Assembly: GCA_017447265.1 (NCBI GenBank) | Contig: JAFSOA010000001.1 | Location: forward strand, 1 to 64,000 | Direction: 5' to 3' | Origin: Bacteroidales bacterium | GTDB taxonomy: Bacteria > Bacteroidota > Bacteroidia > Bacteroidales > UBA932 | Length of the DNA: 64,000 bases | In this document: positions 16,976 through 26,206 of the stretch, one piece after another | Position numbering within the stretch: position 1 is the stretch's first letter | How the letters are laid out: each line of letters starts with the position of its first letter | Notes under the pieces: generated by a model | What the model saw: the letters and a program-made list of their open reading frames with translations, nothing else | What the model was told of the DNA's origin: nothing | Databases searched by the model: none | Position numbers and translations under genes: made by a program

Positions 16976-17536
16976 ATGTCAAGAATCGGTAAATTACCTG
17001 TAAACCTGCCCACGGGTGTCGCTGTCAAAGTCGGCGACGACCACGTCGTCACGGTGAAAGGCCCGCTCGGAGAACTGTCCCAGAAGATTGATCCGGACAT
17101 TGAAGTCTCCGTTGATGGGGGTGTTCTTACAGTCAAGCGTCCTACAGACCAGCCTCGCCACCGCTCCATGCACGGCCTCTATCGTGCCCTGATCCACAAC
17201 ATGGTCGTGGGTGTCTCTGAAGGTTATACTGTCAAACAGGAACTCGTCGGTGTTGGTTATCGCGTGGAGGTCAACGGCCAGATCGTTACCTTCAGCCTGG
17301 GTTATTCCCACGACATCCAGTTCCAGCTTCCCAAAGAGGTGAAGGCCGAGGCCGAACCGGTCAAGAAGGGTCAGAACCCTGTGTTGGTTATGAAGAGCGC
17401 TGACAAGCAGCTGCTCGGTATGGTGGCCGCCAAGGTCCGCTCGCTGCGCAAGCCTGAGCCGTACAAGGGCAAGGGTATCAAGTTCGTCGGCGAACAGCTC
17501 CGTCGCAAGGCCGGTAAGAGCGCTTCTGCTAAATAA
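16976..17536 (+). CDS. rplF: 50S ribosomal protein L6 (uL6)
   Basis: Two-domain protein near the factor-binding site. 186 residues with [15 protein letters not shown] at the N-terminus and the C-terminal signature [14 protein letters not shown] near residue 161. Followed by rplR 14 bases later. Confidence 0.96.
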   Translation: MSRIGKLPVNLPTGVAVKVGDDHVVTVKGPLGELSQKIDPDIEVSVDGGVLTVKRPTDQPRHRSMHGLYRALIHNMVVGVSEGYTVKQELVGVGYRVEVNGQIVTFSLGYSHDIQFQLPKEVKAEAEPVKKGQNPVLVMKSADKQLLGMVAAKVRSLRKPEPYKGKGIKFVGEQLRRKAGKSASAK

Positions 17537-17537
17537 T

Positions 17538-17543
17538 AGGAGA
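17538..17543 (+). promoter_or_regulatory. Shine-Dalgarno site of rplR
   Basis: AGGAGA, 7 bases before the rplR ATG; one of several SD sites in this part of the operon. Confidence 0.6.
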
Positions 17544-17550
17544 TCAAGTT

Positions 17551-17913
17551 ATGGCATTGACTAAAACAGAAAGAAGACAGAGAATTCACTACCGGATCCG
17601 CAAGATCGTCAACGGTACCGCCGAGCGGCCCCGTATGGTGGTGTACAGAAGCAATAAACAGATCTATGTCCAGGTCGTGGACGACACCAAGGGCGTGACC
17701 CTGGTTTCGGCTTCGTCCAACGACAAGGCGCTCGTCGAGGCCTGCAAGGGCAAGACCGGTGTCGAGGCTGCAGCCATCGTCGGCAAGGCGATTGCTGAGC
17801 GCGCCATCGAAAAGGGTATCTCCACCGTCGCTTTCGACCGCGGAGGTTACCTCTATCACGGAAGAGTTAAAAGTTTGGCAGACGCCGCTCGTGAGGGTGG
17901 CCTTAAATTCTAA
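17551..17913 (+). CDS. rplR: 50S ribosomal protein L18 (uL18)
   Basis: 5S rRNA-binding protein of the central protuberance. 120 residues; [19 protein letters not shown] near residue 10 and the C-terminal [24 protein letters not shown] are the L18 signature. An AGGAGA Shine-Dalgarno-like site precedes the ATG. Confidence 0.96.
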   Translation: MALTKTERRQRIHYRIRKIVNGTAERPRMVVYRSNKQIYVQVVDDTKGVTLVSASSNDKALVEACKGKTGVEAAAIVGKAIAERAIEKGISTVAFDRGGYLYHGRVKSLADAAREGGLKF

Positions 17914-17918
17914 GCACT

Positions 17919-18437
17919 ATGGCAGATATCAATGTTAAGAAAGTAAAGACGACCGATCTGGAGCTCAAGGACCGCCTTGTGGCCGTCCAGCGCGTCACGA
18001 AGGTCACCAAGGGTGGCCGCCACTTCAGCTTTGCTGCCATCGTGGTGGTCGGCGACGAAAACGGCGTCGTCGGCTACGGCCTTGGAAAAGCCAATGAAGT
18101 CACGACCGCCATCTCCAAGGGTATTGAAGATGCCAAGAAGAACCTGGTTCGCATTCCGCTCAGCAAGCAGACCATTCCGCACGAGCAGGCAGCCAAGTTC
18201 GGCGGTGCCCGCGTGTTCATGAAACCTGCAGCGCCCGGTACCGGTGTGAAGGCCGGTGGTGCTATGCGTGCCGTCTTCGAGTCGGTGGGTATTCACGACG
18301 TGCTGGCCAAGAGCAAGGGCAGCTCGAACCCCCACAACCTGGTGAAGGCAACGGTCGCCGCGCTGACCGAAATGCGCGACGCCTACACCGTGGCTGGTCT
18401 CCGTGGCATTCCTATGAGTAAAGTATTTAACGGTTAA
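17919..18437 (+). CDS. rpsE: 30S ribosomal protein S5 (uS5)
   Basis: Small-subunit protein important for decoding accuracy. 172 residues with a double-stranded-RNA-binding-like domain beginning [21 protein letters not shown] and the loop segment [10 protein letters not shown] near residue 50. The stop codon overlaps an ATG at 18437, but rpmD probably starts at 18452. Confidence 0.96.
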   Translation: MADINVKKVKTTDLELKDRLVAVQRVTKVTKGGRHFSFAAIVVVGDENGVVGYGLGKANEVTTAISKGIEDAKKNLVRIPLSKQTIPHEQAAKFGGARVFMKPAAPGTGVKAGGAMRAVFESVGIHDVLAKSKGSSNPHNLVKATVAALTEMRDAYTVAGLRGIPMSKVFNG

Positions 18438-18438
18438 T

Positions 18439-18445
18439 GGAGGGT
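18439..18445 (+). promoter_or_regulatory. Shine-Dalgarno site deciding the rpmD start
   Basis: GGAGGGT sits 6 bases before ATG 18452 and after the earlier in-frame ATG at 18437, so it selects 18452 as the true rpmD start. Confidence 0.75.
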
Positions 18446-18451
18446 GAAGCA

Positions 18452-18637
18452 ATGGCAAAAGTCAAACTTACGCAGATCAAGAGCAAGAGCGGTGCAACGA
18501 AGCGCCAGATTGCCAATCTCACCTCGCTCGGCATCCACAAGATGCACCAGAGCGTCGTCGTGGAACTCACCCCGGTCACCGAAGGCATGATCGAACGCGT
18601 GTCCCACCTGGTTACCGTCGAACCCGTCAATGAATAG
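18452..18637 (+). CDS. rpmD: 50S ribosomal protein L30 (uL30)
   Basis: Small protein of 61 residues: [19 protein letters not shown] followed by [12 protein letters not shown], the L30 pattern. An in-frame ATG 15 bases upstream overlaps the rpsE stop but lacks a ribosome site; GGAGGGT precedes ATG 18452. Bacteroidota retain L30, which some bacteria have lost. Confidence 0.95.
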   Translation: MAKVKLTQIKSKSGATKRQIANLTSLGIHKMHQSVVVELTPVTEGMIERVSHLVTVEPVNE

Positions 18638-18641
18638 GAGG
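18636..18641 (+). promoter_or_regulatory. Shine-Dalgarno site of rplO
   Basis: AGGAGG, 8 bases before the rplO ATG and overlapping the rpmD stop codon. Confidence 0.7.
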
Positions 18642-18649
18642 AACAATCG

Positions 18650-19096
18650 ATGAAACTTAATAACCTCACCCCTGCAAAGGGTTCTGTACATTCCGAAAAA
18701 CGCGTCGGTCGCGGCCCGGGTTCGGGTCTCGGCAAGACCGCCGGCCGCGGTAGCAACGGTGCGAAATCCCGTTCCGGTTATGCCCGCAAGATCGGTTTCG
18801 AAGGCGGCCAGATGCCTATCCAGCGTCGTCTTCCCAAATTTGGTTTCAAGAACCACAACAGAGTTGAATACAAGGCTGTCAACCTCTCTGCCCTGCAGAC
18901 GATCAGCGAGCGCTTCGGCGTGACCGCTATTGACGTCGACGTGATCCGCAGCGCCGGTTTTGCATCCAAGACCGACCTGGTGAAGATCCTCGGCAACGGC
19001 GAACTGACTGCCAAACTCGATGTGACCGCCGATGCGTTCTCCGCTTCGGCCATCAAGAAGATTGAAGAAAAAGGCGGAACCGTCACCAAACTCTAA
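18650..19096 (+). CDS. rplO: 50S ribosomal protein L15 (uL15)
   Basis: Late-assembling 23S rRNA-binding protein. 148 residues; the glycine/arginine-rich N-terminal region [20 protein letters not shown] (from about residue 18) and [18 protein letters not shown] are diagnostic. Precedes secY by 15 bases, the conserved rplO-secY pairing. Confidence 0.97.
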   Translation: MKLNNLTPAKGSVHSEKRVGRGPGSGLGKTAGRGSNGAKSRSGYARKIGFEGGQMPIQRRLPKFGFKNHNRVEYKAVNLSALQTISERFGVTAIDVDVIRSAGFASKTDLVKILGNGELTAKLDVTADAFSASAIKKIEEKGGTVTKL

Positions 19097-19111
19097 ACCC
19101 CGGAGGGTCCA

Positions 19112-20437
19112 ATGAAAAAGTTTTTTCAAACCATAGCCAACATGTTCAAGATCGAAGATCTCCGGAAACGGTTGATCTACACGTTCTTGCTGATCGTTGT
19201 CTATCGTCTCGGCAGCTACATCGTGATCCCTGGCATCGACGCCACCCAGATCGCAGCCCTGCAGCAGAAGAGTACGGAAGGCCTGGTCGGGTTGTTGAAC
19301 ATGTTCTCCGGCGGTGCGTTCGGTAACGCATCGATCTTCGCTTTGGGTGTGATGCCCTACATCTCGGCATCCATCGTAATCCAGCTCTTGGGCGTCTTTC
19401 TCCCGTCCTTCCAGCGCCTCCAGCGCGAAGGCGAGAGCGGCCGTCGCAAGATGAATCAATACACGCGCTACCTCACGATCGTGATCCTGGCCATCCAGGG
19501 CCCGGCCTATGTGGCCTCCCTGCGTTCGACCCTGCCCGCCGAGGCGTTCGTCACTACGATGAACGGCTGGTGGTACGGTGTCTTCGCCACGCTGATCCTG
19601 ATCGGTGGTACGATGTTCGTCATGTGGTTGGGTGAAAGAATTACAGACCGCGGCATTGGTAATGGTATTTCCCTGATCATCATGATCGGTATCATCGCCC
19701 GTCTCCCGCAGGCCCTTTGGATCGAGATCACCGATAAGTGGACGACCAGCCTGGGTGGCATGCTTGTGCTTGTCATCGAGCTTGTGATCCTCTTCCTGGT
19801 GTTCGTCGGTACGATCGCGCTGGTGCAGGCGGTGCGCAAGATCCCCGTGCAGTATGCCAAACGTATCGTGGGCAACAAGCAGTATGGCGGTGTCCGTCAG
19901 TACATCCCGTTGAAGCTGAATGCGGCAGGTGTGATGCCGATCATCTTCGCGCAGGCACTGATGCTCTTCCCGCTCATCTTCCAGGGCTTCAACGCTACGA
20001 AAGGCCTTGCTGCTGTAATGGGCAACACCAACGGTTTCTGGTACAACTTCGTCTATGCCATCATGGTCATCCTGTTCACGTATTTCTACACCGCTATTAC
20101 GGTGAACCCGACCAACATGGCAGAGGAAATGAAGAAGAACGGCGGTTTCATCCCGGGCTGCAAGCCTGGCAAGAAGACGGCCGAGTACATTGATGCCGTG
20201 ATGTCGCGCATTACGCTTCCCGGTTCCTTCCTGCTGGCCCTCGTCGCCATCCTGCCCGCTTTCGCGCGCATGCTCGGCGTCAACGCCCAGTTCGCTCCCT
20301 TCTACGGCGGCACTTCGTTGCTGATCCTCGTGGGTGTGATCCTGGACACGCTCCAGCAGATCGAGAACCACTTGCTCATGCGTCACTACGACGGACTGAT
20401 GAAGACGGGTCGTCTCAAAGGCCGCTCGGGTATGTAA
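19112..20437 (+). CDS. secY: Preprotein translocase subunit SecY
   Basis: Channel subunit of the Sec translocon. 441 residues with ten predicted membrane segments; MPYISASIVIQLL near residue 87 is the TM2 signature and GERITDRGIGNGISLIIM near 174 lies at TM4-5. The cytosolic loop RRIPVQYAKR-like segment (KIPVQYAKRIVGNK, about 250) matches the ribosome/SecA-contact region. A GGAGGG site precedes the ATG by 4 bases. Followed by map. Confidence 0.97.
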   Translation: MKKFFQTIANMFKIEDLRKRLIYTFLLIVVYRLGSYIVIPGIDATQIAALQQKSTEGLVGLLNMFSGGAFGNASIFALGVMPYISASIVIQLLGVFLPSFQRLQREGESGRRKMNQYTRYLTIVILAIQGPAYVASLRSTLPAEAFVTTMNGWWYGVFATLILIGGTMFVMWLGERITDRGIGNGISLIIMIGIIARLPQALWIEITDKWTTSLGGMLVLVIELVILFLVFVGTIALVQAVRKIPVQYAKRIVGNKQYGGVRQYIPLKLNAAGVMPIIFAQALMLFPLIFQGFNATKGLAAVMGNTNGFWYNFVYAIMVILFTYFYTAITVNPTNMAEEMKKNGGFIPGCKPGKKTAEYIDAVMSRITLPGSFLLALVAILPAFARMLGVNAQFAPFYGGTSLLILVGVILDTLQQIENHLLMRHYDGLMKTGRLKGRSGM

Positions 20438-20456
20438 TTTTGATAGATTCTTTCAC

Positions 20457-21221
20457 ATGATCAGACTCAAATCCGAAGAAGAGATCGACCTGCTGCGCGA
20501 GAACGCCCTGATGGTGTCGAAGACACTGGCAGAGGTCGGCCGCCACATCGAGCCTGGTATTACGACCAGGGAGCTCGACGTGATTGCCGAGAAGTTCATC
20601 CGTTCGCTCGGCGCAGTGCCCGGTTTCCTCGGATACGACGGCTTCCCGGCCACCCTCTGCATGTCGGTCAACGACGTGGTGGTGCACGGCTTTCCTTCCG
20701 CCTACAAGCTGAAGGAAGGCGACATCGTCTCGGTTGACTGCGGCACGGTGTACGGAGGCTTCTACGGTGATTCCGCCTATACGTTCCCGGTCGGGAAGGT
20801 GGACGCCCGCACGCAGCAGCTGCTCGATGCCACCAAGCAGGCGCTTGAACTGGGCATCGCGCAGGCTGTGGCGGGAAACCGCACGGGCGACATCGGCGAA
20901 GCCGTGCAGTCGTATTGCGAAGGTCTCGGATTCTCCGTCGTCAGGGAGCTGGTCGGCCACGGACTCGGTCGCGACATGCACGAGAGCCCGGAGGTCCCCA
21001 ACTACGGACGGCGCGGCCACGGCGTCAAGCTCCGTGAAGGAATGGTCATCTGCATCGAGCCGATGATCAACGCCGGCCGCAAGGAGGTCTATCTCGATGA
21101 AAACGGATGGGCGGTCCATACCGCCGACGGCGCCAAGTCCGCTCACTTTGAGAAGACGGTCGTCGTCCGCCACGGACAGCCTGAAGTACTGACAACTTTT
21201 GAATTTATTGAAGAAAAGTAA
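20457..21221 (+). CDS. map: Methionine aminopeptidase, type I
   Basis: Removes the initiator methionine from new proteins. Pita-bread fold; the five metal ligands are visible: Asp94 (SVDCGT), Asp105 (GDSAYTF), His168 (VGHGLG), Glu201 (IEPM) and Glu232 (AHFEKTV), with His76 in VVHGFP as substrate-contacting residue. Length 254 fits type Ia. Its place between secY and infA is common. Confidence 0.96.
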   Translation: MIRLKSEEEIDLLRENALMVSKTLAEVGRHIEPGITTRELDVIAEKFIRSLGAVPGFLGYDGFPATLCMSVNDVVVHGFPSAYKLKEGDIVSVDCGTVYGGFYGDSAYTFPVGKVDARTQQLLDATKQALELGIAQAVAGNRTGDIGEAVQSYCEGLGFSVVRELVGHGLGRDMHESPEVPNYGRRGHGVKLREGMVICIEPMINAGRKEVYLDENGWAVHTADGAKSAHFEKTVVVRHGQPEVLTTFEFIEEK

Positions 21222-21245
21222 CGTTAAACCATACGATCTTAATTT

Positions 21246-21464
21246 ATGCCGAAACAGTCAGCCATAGAAAAAGAAGGTACCATTATCGAAGCCCTGTCGA
21301 ACGCGATGTTCCGCGTCGAGCTGGACAATGGCCACGTCATCATCGCCCACATTTCGGGCAAGATGCGGATGCACTACATCCGTATCCTCCCGGGCGACAA
21401 GGTACGCGTCGAAATGTCCCCGTATGATTTGACAAAAGGAAGAATATCTTTCAGATACAAATAA
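21246..21464 (+). CDS. infA: Translation initiation factor IF-1
   Basis: OB-fold factor that occupies the A site during initiation. 72 residues, standard length, with [18 protein letters not shown] and [21 protein letters not shown]-type segments of the S1-like fold. Followed by rpmJ 12 bases later. Confidence 0.96.
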   Translation: MPKQSAIEKEGTIIEALSNAMFRVELDNGHVIIAHISGKMRMHYIRILPGDKVRVEMSPYDLTKGRISFRYK

Positions 21465-21476
21465 AAACCTACAACA

Positions 21477-21593
21477 ATGAAAGTAAAGACATCCATTAAG
21501 AAGCGTAGTGAGGATTGCAAGATCGTAAAGCGCAAAGGCCGCTTGTATGTTATCTGCAAGAAGAATCCGAAATTCAAGATGCGCCAGGGATAA
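21477..21593 (+). CDS. rpmJ: 50S ribosomal protein L36 (bL36)
   Basis: A 38-residue protein read directly from the sequence: starts [19 protein letters not shown] and ends [11 protein letters not shown]. Only two cysteines (Cys14 and Cys27) remain of the four-residue zinc site of the zinc-binding form, as is common in Bacteroidota L36. Position between infA and rpsM is the conserved one. Confidence 0.95.
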   Translation: MKVKTSIKKRSEDCKIVKRKGRLYVICKKNPKFKMRQG

Positions 21594-21631
21594 TCTTATC
21601 AATTTGTAAACAATAAAGTAAAAAATAGATT

Positions 21632-22009
21632 ATGGCACGTATAGCCGGAGTAGATTTACCCAACAACAAGCGTGGAGTCATCGGCCTGACCTACATTTAC
21701 GGTATCGGCCGCAGCTCCGCTGAGAAGATCCTCGGTACGCTCGACATCAATCCCGACATCAAGGTCAAGGATTGGAACGACGAACAGATTGCGGCAATCC
21801 GTACGATGATTGCCAATGAATTCAAGATCGAGGGCGAACTTCGTTCTGCCACTCAGTTGAACATCAAACGACTGATGGACATTGGCTGCTATCGGGGCAT
21901 CCGTCACCGTATCGGCCTCCCCGTCCGCGGTCAGAGCACCAAGAACAACGCCCGTACGCGCAAAGGCCGCAAGAAGACTGTGGCCAACAAGAAGAAAGCA
22001 ACGAAATAA
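21632..22009 (+). CDS. rpsM: 30S ribosomal protein S13 (uS13)
   Basis: Head protein contacting the P-site tRNA and bridging to the large subunit. 125 residues with [19 protein letters not shown] and the C-terminal signature [14 protein letters not shown] followed by a lysine-rich tail. Starts the alpha part of the operon. Confidence 0.97.
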   Translation: MARIAGVDLPNNKRGVIGLTYIYGIGRSSAEKILGTLDINPDIKVKDWNDEQIAAIRTMIANEFKIEGELRSATQLNIKRLMDIGCYRGIRHRIGLPVRGQSTKNNARTRKGRKKTVANKKKATK

Positions 22010-22019
22010 GGTTTAGATT

Positions 22020-22409
22020 ATGGCAAAGAAAACTACTGCAAGCAAGAAAAGAGTTGTCAAGGTTGACGCTTATGGTCAGGCCCATATTTCGTCTACTTTC
22101 AACAACGTCATCGTCACGCTGACCAACAGTACGGGTCAGGTGATCAGCTGGTCGAGCGCCGGCAAGATGGGCTTCCGCGGTTCGAAGAAGAACACGCCGT
22201 ATGCCGCTCAGGTCGCCGCTCAGGATTGCGCAAAGGTCGCCTACGACCTGGGTCTGCGCAAGATCAAAGCGTATGTCAAAGGTCCGGGTGCCGGCCGTGA
22301 GTCCGCCATTCGCACCCTCCACGGAGCCGGTATCGAGGTCACCGAGATCATCGATGTCACCCCGCTTCCGCACAATGGTTGCCGCCCGAAGGGACGTCGT
22401 AGAGTCTAA
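22020..22409 (+). CDS. rpsK: 30S ribosomal protein S11 (uS11)
   Basis: Platform protein of the small subunit. 129 residues: [16 protein letters not shown] near residue 23, GMGFRGSKK-like [17 protein letters not shown] and the C-terminal [16 protein letters not shown] are the family signature. Confidence 0.97.
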   Translation: MAKKTTASKKRVVKVDAYGQAHISSTFNNVIVTLTNSTGQVISWSSAGKMGFRGSKKNTPYAAQVAAQDCAKVAYDLGLRKIKAYVKGPGAGRESAIRTLHGAGIEVTEIIDVTPLPHNGCRPKGRRRV

Positions 22410-22429
22410 CGATTAAAAGTATTTGAATT

Positions 22430-23035
22430 ATGGCAAGATACACTGGTCCTAAAACCAAGATAGCCCGTAAGTTCGGTGAGCCGATCTACGGTCCTGACAA
22501 GTATTTTGAAAAGAAGAACTACCCTCCGGGACAGCACGGCCTGGCCAAGAAGCGCAAGAAAACTTCCGAGTATGGTATCCAGCTCGCTGAGAAGCAGAAA
22601 GTGAAGTACACCTACGGTGTGCTCGAGCGCCAGTTCCGCAACCTTTACGGCAAAGCCAACCGCATGAAGGGCCGTACGGGTGAAAACCTGCTTATGCTGC
22701 TCGAATCCCGCCTGGACAACCTGGTTTATCGCATGGGCATCGCGCCTTCGCGCGCCGCTGCCCGTCAGCTCGTCTCCCACTGCCACATCACCGTCGACGG
22801 CAATGTCTGCAACATCCCTTCGACCATCGTGAAGACCGGCAGCATCGTGGGTGTCCGCGAGCGCTCCAAGAGCCTGGAAGTCATTCAGGACAGCCTGAAC
22901 GCCGCCGCCGGCAAGTATCCCTGGCTTGAGTGGGATGCCGCTAAATGCGCCGGCAAGTTCGCCAGCCTGCCTGAGCGGAGCGAGATTCCCGAAACCATCA
23001 ATGAACAGTTGATCGTCGAGTTGTACTCCAAGTAA
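22430..23035 (+). CDS. rpsD: 30S ribosomal protein S4 (uS4)
   Basis: Initiates 30S assembly and, in E. coli, represses the alpha operon. 201 residues with [19 protein letters not shown] at the start and the S4 RNA-binding domain [20 protein letters not shown] (about residue 92). No N-terminal zinc cysteines. Confidence 0.97.
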   Translation: MARYTGPKTKIARKFGEPIYGPDKYFEKKNYPPGQHGLAKKRKKTSEYGIQLAEKQKVKYTYGVLERQFRNLYGKANRMKGRTGENLLMLLESRLDNLVYRMGIAPSRAAARQLVSHCHITVDGNVCNIPSTIVKTGSIVGVRERSKSLEVIQDSLNAAAGKYPWLEWDAAKCAGKFASLPERSEIPETINEQLIVELYSK

Positions 23036-23047
23036 AAATTGACAGAA

Positions 23048-24121
23048 ATGGCCATTTTAGCATTCCAGAAACCGGACAAGGTGATCATGCTCGAGGCAAC
23101 CGACACCTTTGGTCGTTTCGAATTCCGGCCGCTTGAGCCGGGCTACGGAATTACCATCGGCAACGCGTTGCGCCGGATCCTGCTCTCCTCGCTGGAGGGT
23201 TTCGCCATCACCTCGATCCGCATCGAGGGTGTCGCACACGAGTTCGACACCATCCCGGGCGTCATCGAGAGCGTCATCGACATCGTGCTCAACCTCAAGC
23301 AGGTTCGCTTCAAACGGATGATCGAGGATGTGGACGGCGAGTCCGCCACCATCGAAGTGAGCGGCAAGCAGGAGTTCACCGCTGAAGATATCTCCAAACA
23401 TCTCTCCTCCTTCAAGGTCCTCAATCCTGAACTGCACATCTGCTCCATGGAGCCCACGGTGAAGCTGAAGATGGATATCCGGATCGGCAAAGGCCGGGGA
23501 TATGTCCCTGCCGACGAGAACAAAGTCGAGCTCGCTCCCGTCGATACCATCGCCATCGACTCCATCTTCACGCCGATCAAGAATGTGAAGTATACGGTCG
23601 AACCCTGGCGTGTCGAACAGAAGACCGACTACGACAAGCTCAACCTTGAGATCACCACGGACGGTTCCATCCATCCGAAGGAAGCCCTCAAGGAAGCGGC
23701 CAAGATTCTGATCTACCACTTCATGCTCTTCTCCGACGAGAAGATCACGCCCGAAACGCCGGTCGAGGTCGACAGCAAGGAACTCGACGAGGAGGCACTT
23801 CGCATGCGTCATCTCCTGCTCAGCAAGCTCTCCGACATGGATCTCTCCGTTCGGGCACTCAACTGCTTGAAGGCGGCCAATATCGATACGTTCGCCGACC
23901 TGGTTTCGCACCAACGCGGTGAGCTGATGAAGTTCCGCAACTTCGGCAAGAAGTCCATGAACGAGATCGAGGTGCTCATCGAGAAGGTGAAACTGAACTT
24001 CGGCATGGACGTGGCCAAGTACGGCATCGAACCGAAGCAGTCGGCTCCCGAGGACGCCGCTGCGGATAACGAAAAAGAAACAGAAACCACTGAAACAGAA
24101 ATAGAGAATTATGAGGCATAA
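23048..24121 (+). CDS. rpoA: RNA polymerase alpha subunit
   Basis: Assembly platform of RNA polymerase and target of activators. The 357-residue protein has the N-terminal dimerisation domain with [17 protein letters not shown] (about residue 40) and the C-terminal domain with [20 protein letters not shown] (about 266). About 25 residues beyond the usual end form an acidic tail ([16 protein letters not shown]). ATG 23048 is preferred to TTG 23039. Overlaps rplQ by 11 bases, so the two are translationally linked. Confidence 0.97.
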   Translation: MAILAFQKPDKVIMLEATDTFGRFEFRPLEPGYGITIGNALRRILLSSLEGFAITSIRIEGVAHEFDTIPGVIESVIDIVLNLKQVRFKRMIEDVDGESATIEVSGKQEFTAEDISKHLSSFKVLNPELHICSMEPTVKLKMDIRIGKGRGYVPADENKVELAPVDTIAIDSIFTPIKNVKYTVEPWRVEQKTDYDKLNLEITTDGSIHPKEALKEAAKILIYHFMLFSDEKITPETPVEVDSKELDEEALRMRHLLLSKLSDMDLSVRALNCLKAANIDTFADLVSHQRGELMKFRNFGKKSMNEIEVLIEKVKLNFGMDVAKYGIEPKQSAPEDAAADNEKETETTETEIENYEA

Positions 24122-24683
24122 CAGGGCTATTAATCATTTGGGCCGTCAGAGCGGTCACCGCAAGGCAATGCTGGCCAACATGGCTTCGTCGCTCATCCTC
24201 AACAAGCAGATCGAGACCACGGTTGCCAAAGCCAAAGCACTGCGCACATATGTGGAACCCCTCATCACCAAATCGAAGGAAGACACCACGCACTCCCGCC
24301 GCATCGTTTTCAGCTACCTGAAGCAGAAAGAAGCCGTCAGCGAGCTCTTCCGCGTTGTCGCTCCGAAGATCGCCGACCGTCCGGGTGGATACACCCGCAT
24401 CGTCCGCACCGGTTTCCGCGTGGGTGACGCTGCCGACATGGCTATCATCCAGCTGGTTGATTTCGCCGAGGCTGCTGCCGCTCCCGAGAAGGAAGTCAAG
24501 AAGACGACGACCCGCCGCAGTGGCGCCAAGAAGGCTGCCGCTACGGAAGGTGAGGCTGCTACGCCGGCCAAGAAGACCGTTTCCCGCAAGGCCAATTCGC
24601 CCAAGGCTGCGAACGAGAACGCTACGAAGTCGGCTCCCGCCGCTCGCAAAGTCGTTGCTCCCCGCAAGTCCGGAAATTCCTGA
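24111..24683 (+). CDS. rplQ: 50S ribosomal protein L17 (bL17) with long basic tail
   Basis: L17 lies by the exit tunnel. The core (residues 1-120) has [21 protein letters not shown] and [22 protein letters not shown]. About 70 further residues form a low-complexity Lys/Ala/Thr-rich tail with no counterpart in E. coli L17 (127 residues), resembling an extra rRNA-binding arm; shorter tails occur in other Bacteroidota. Last gene of the operon, overlapping rpoA by 11 bases. Confidence 0.95.
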   Translation: MRHNRAINHLGRQSGHRKAMLANMASSLILNKQIETTVAKAKALRTYVEPLITKSKEDTTHSRRIVFSYLKQKEAVSELFRVVAPKIADRPGGYTRIVRTGFRVGDAADMAIIQLVDFAEAAAAPEKEVKKTTTRRSGAKKAAATEGEAATPAKKTVSRKANSPKAANENATKSAPAARKVVAPRKSGNS

Positions 24684-24749
24684 GTTACTGGGGCGCTGCC
24701 CCACCCGAGCGGCATGCGAGAGCACGACCCTTGGGAGTAAACCCCGCGC

Positions 24750-24843
24750 CTCCCGGCCTTAGTACTTTGCTAATGCCGGGAGATGTGCGTATGTATGCTG
24801 GATTTAGCAAAGTACCGGCCTCCGGCGGTCCGCTGATGCGGAC
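24750..24843. repeat. Structured intergenic element after rplQ (possible pseudoknot)
   Basis: Three perfect inverted repeats: CTCCCGGC (24750-24757) with GCCGGGAG (24775-24782); GTACTTTGCTAA (24762-24773) with TTAGCAAAGTAC (24804-24815); GTCCGC (24828-24833) with GCGGAC (24838-24843), loop TGAT. The second pair begins inside the loop of the first, an H-type pseudoknot topology. The 205-base gap between rplQ and the MFS gene otherwise holds only the terminator below. Confidence 0.6.
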
Positions 24844-24856
24844 TTGTTAGCGGCCA

Positions 24857-24890
24857 AAATATAGCCGACTCAATTGAGCCGGCTATATTT
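24857..24890. terminator. Terminator between rplQ operon and MFS gene
   Basis: AATATAGCCG and CGGCTATATT pair around CTCAATTGAG with one mismatched pair, flanked by A- and T-runs. It overlaps the MFS stop codon and can serve both convergent transcripts. Confidence 0.8.
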
Positions 24891-26190
24891 ATGCGTTAGT
24901 CTTTTCGACCTCGTTAGCCTCGGGGACGTGCTTGTACTTGAAGCAGACCGCGAAGAGCAGGGCGACGACCAGGGCGTAGCCGGCGAAGATGAACCAGGCT
25001 TTCGGCCAGTTGGCCGGGGTGTTGAACACATCGCAGGCGTCGATCACCGCGCCGGCGGCGAGGGTGCCGACCGAAGCGCCGAAGCCGTTGGTCATCATCA
25101 TGAAGAGACCCTGCGCGCTGGAACGGATGTCTGCGCCGGTGCGCTGCTCCACATAGAGCGAACCCGAGATGTTGAAAAAGTCGAACGCGATGCCGTAGAC
25201 AATGCAGCTGAGTACGAAGAGCAGCACACCCGGCATGGACGGATGTCCGAGGCCGAAGAAGGCGAAACGGAACACCCAGGCCATCATGGCGATGAGCATC
25301 ACCTTCTTGATGCCGAACTTGCGCATGCAGAACGGAATGAGCAGGATGCAGAGCGTCTCGGACGCCTGGGAGATGGCGATCAGGGCATTGGAGTGCTTCA
25401 CGGCGAAGGTGCCGGCCAGGGCCGGATCAGCCGCGAAGGAGCCCAGGAAGGTATTGGCATAGCCGTTCGTGATCTGAAGCGAAGCGCCCAGCAGCATCGA
25501 AAAGATGAAAAACACGGCGAACTGGCTGTCCTTGAACAGGGTGAAGGCCTTCAGGCCGAAAGCGTCCACGAAATTGGTCTTGCCCTCGCTCCGGTTGACC
25601 GGGCACTTGGGCATCGACAGGGCATAGACGCAGAGCACGAGGGACAGCAATCCGGAGGACATCAGCTGCGTGTAGCTGTCCTGCATGGCCACGCCGTCGA
25701 TCTTCAGGAAATTGGTCATCAACATGCTGCAGATGAAGCCGATGGTGCCGAACACGCGGATCGGCGGGAATTCCTTCACGGGATCCATATTCTGCTCACG
25801 GAGCGCATTGTAAGCTACCGAATTGACCAGGGCGATGGTCGGCATGAAGAAAGCCAGGCTGATACTGTAGAGCACGAAGAGCGGGCCGAACTGGACGGCG
25901 TCGCCGGCCGACAGGCAGTAATAGCCGGCGCCCAGCATGAAGATACCGGCCAGGCCGTGGCAGAGCGACAGCACTTTCTGCGCCTGGATGCGGCGGTCGG
26001 CCAGGATGCCCATGAGGGTAGGCATGAAGATGGACACGATGCCCTGCATGGCGAAGAACCATTTGATGTGCGATCCGAGGCCGATGTTGCCCAGGTAGCG
26101 GCCCAGCGACGTGAGATAGGCTCCCCAGACGGCGAACTCCAGAAAGTTCATCACGATGAGCCTGAATTTCAGATTGGATTTGGCGTTCAT
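24889..26190 (-). CDS. MFS transporter, nucleoside:H+ symporter (NupG-like) family
   Basis: Inner-membrane carrier of 433 residues with twelve hydrophobic segments. FLEFAVWGAYLTSLGRYL near residue 16 and the absence of the sugar-porter motifs resemble the NupG/XapB nucleoside symporter group common in Bacteroidales; the substrate remains an inference. ATG 26190 (MNAKSNLKFRL) is taken, since an in-frame ATG at 26220 overlaps the upstream gene. Third gene of the tgt-permease-MFS run, 16 bases after its neighbour. Confidence 0.75.
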   Translation of the reverse strand: MNAKSNLKFRLIVMNFLEFAVWGAYLTSLGRYLGNIGLGSHIKWFFAMQGIVSIFMPTLMGILADRRIQAQKVLSLCHGLAGIFMLGAGYYCLSAGDAVQFGPLFVLYSISLAFFMPTIALVNSVAYNALREQNMDPVKEFPPIRVFGTIGFICSMLMTNFLKIDGVAMQDSYTQLMSSGLLSLVLCVYALSMPKCPVNRSEGKTNFVDAFGLKAFTLFKDSQFAVFFIFSMLLGASLQITNGYANTFLGSFAADPALAGTFAVKHSNALIAISQASETLCILLIPFCMRKFGIKKVMLIAMMAWVFRFAFFGLGHPSMPGVLLFVLSCIVYGIAFDFFNISGSLYVEQRTGADIRSSAQGLFMMMTNGFGASVGTLAAGAVIDACDVFNTPANWPKAWFIFAGYALVVALLFAVCFKYKHVPEANEVEKTNA

Positions 26191-26206
26191 ATCGAAATGC
26201 GTTGAT

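Noticed and set aside
18437-18451. Earlier ATG for rpmD overlapping the rpsE stop
   Set aside because: The Shine-Dalgarno site lies after this ATG and before 18452, and L30 proteins begin at the later Met.
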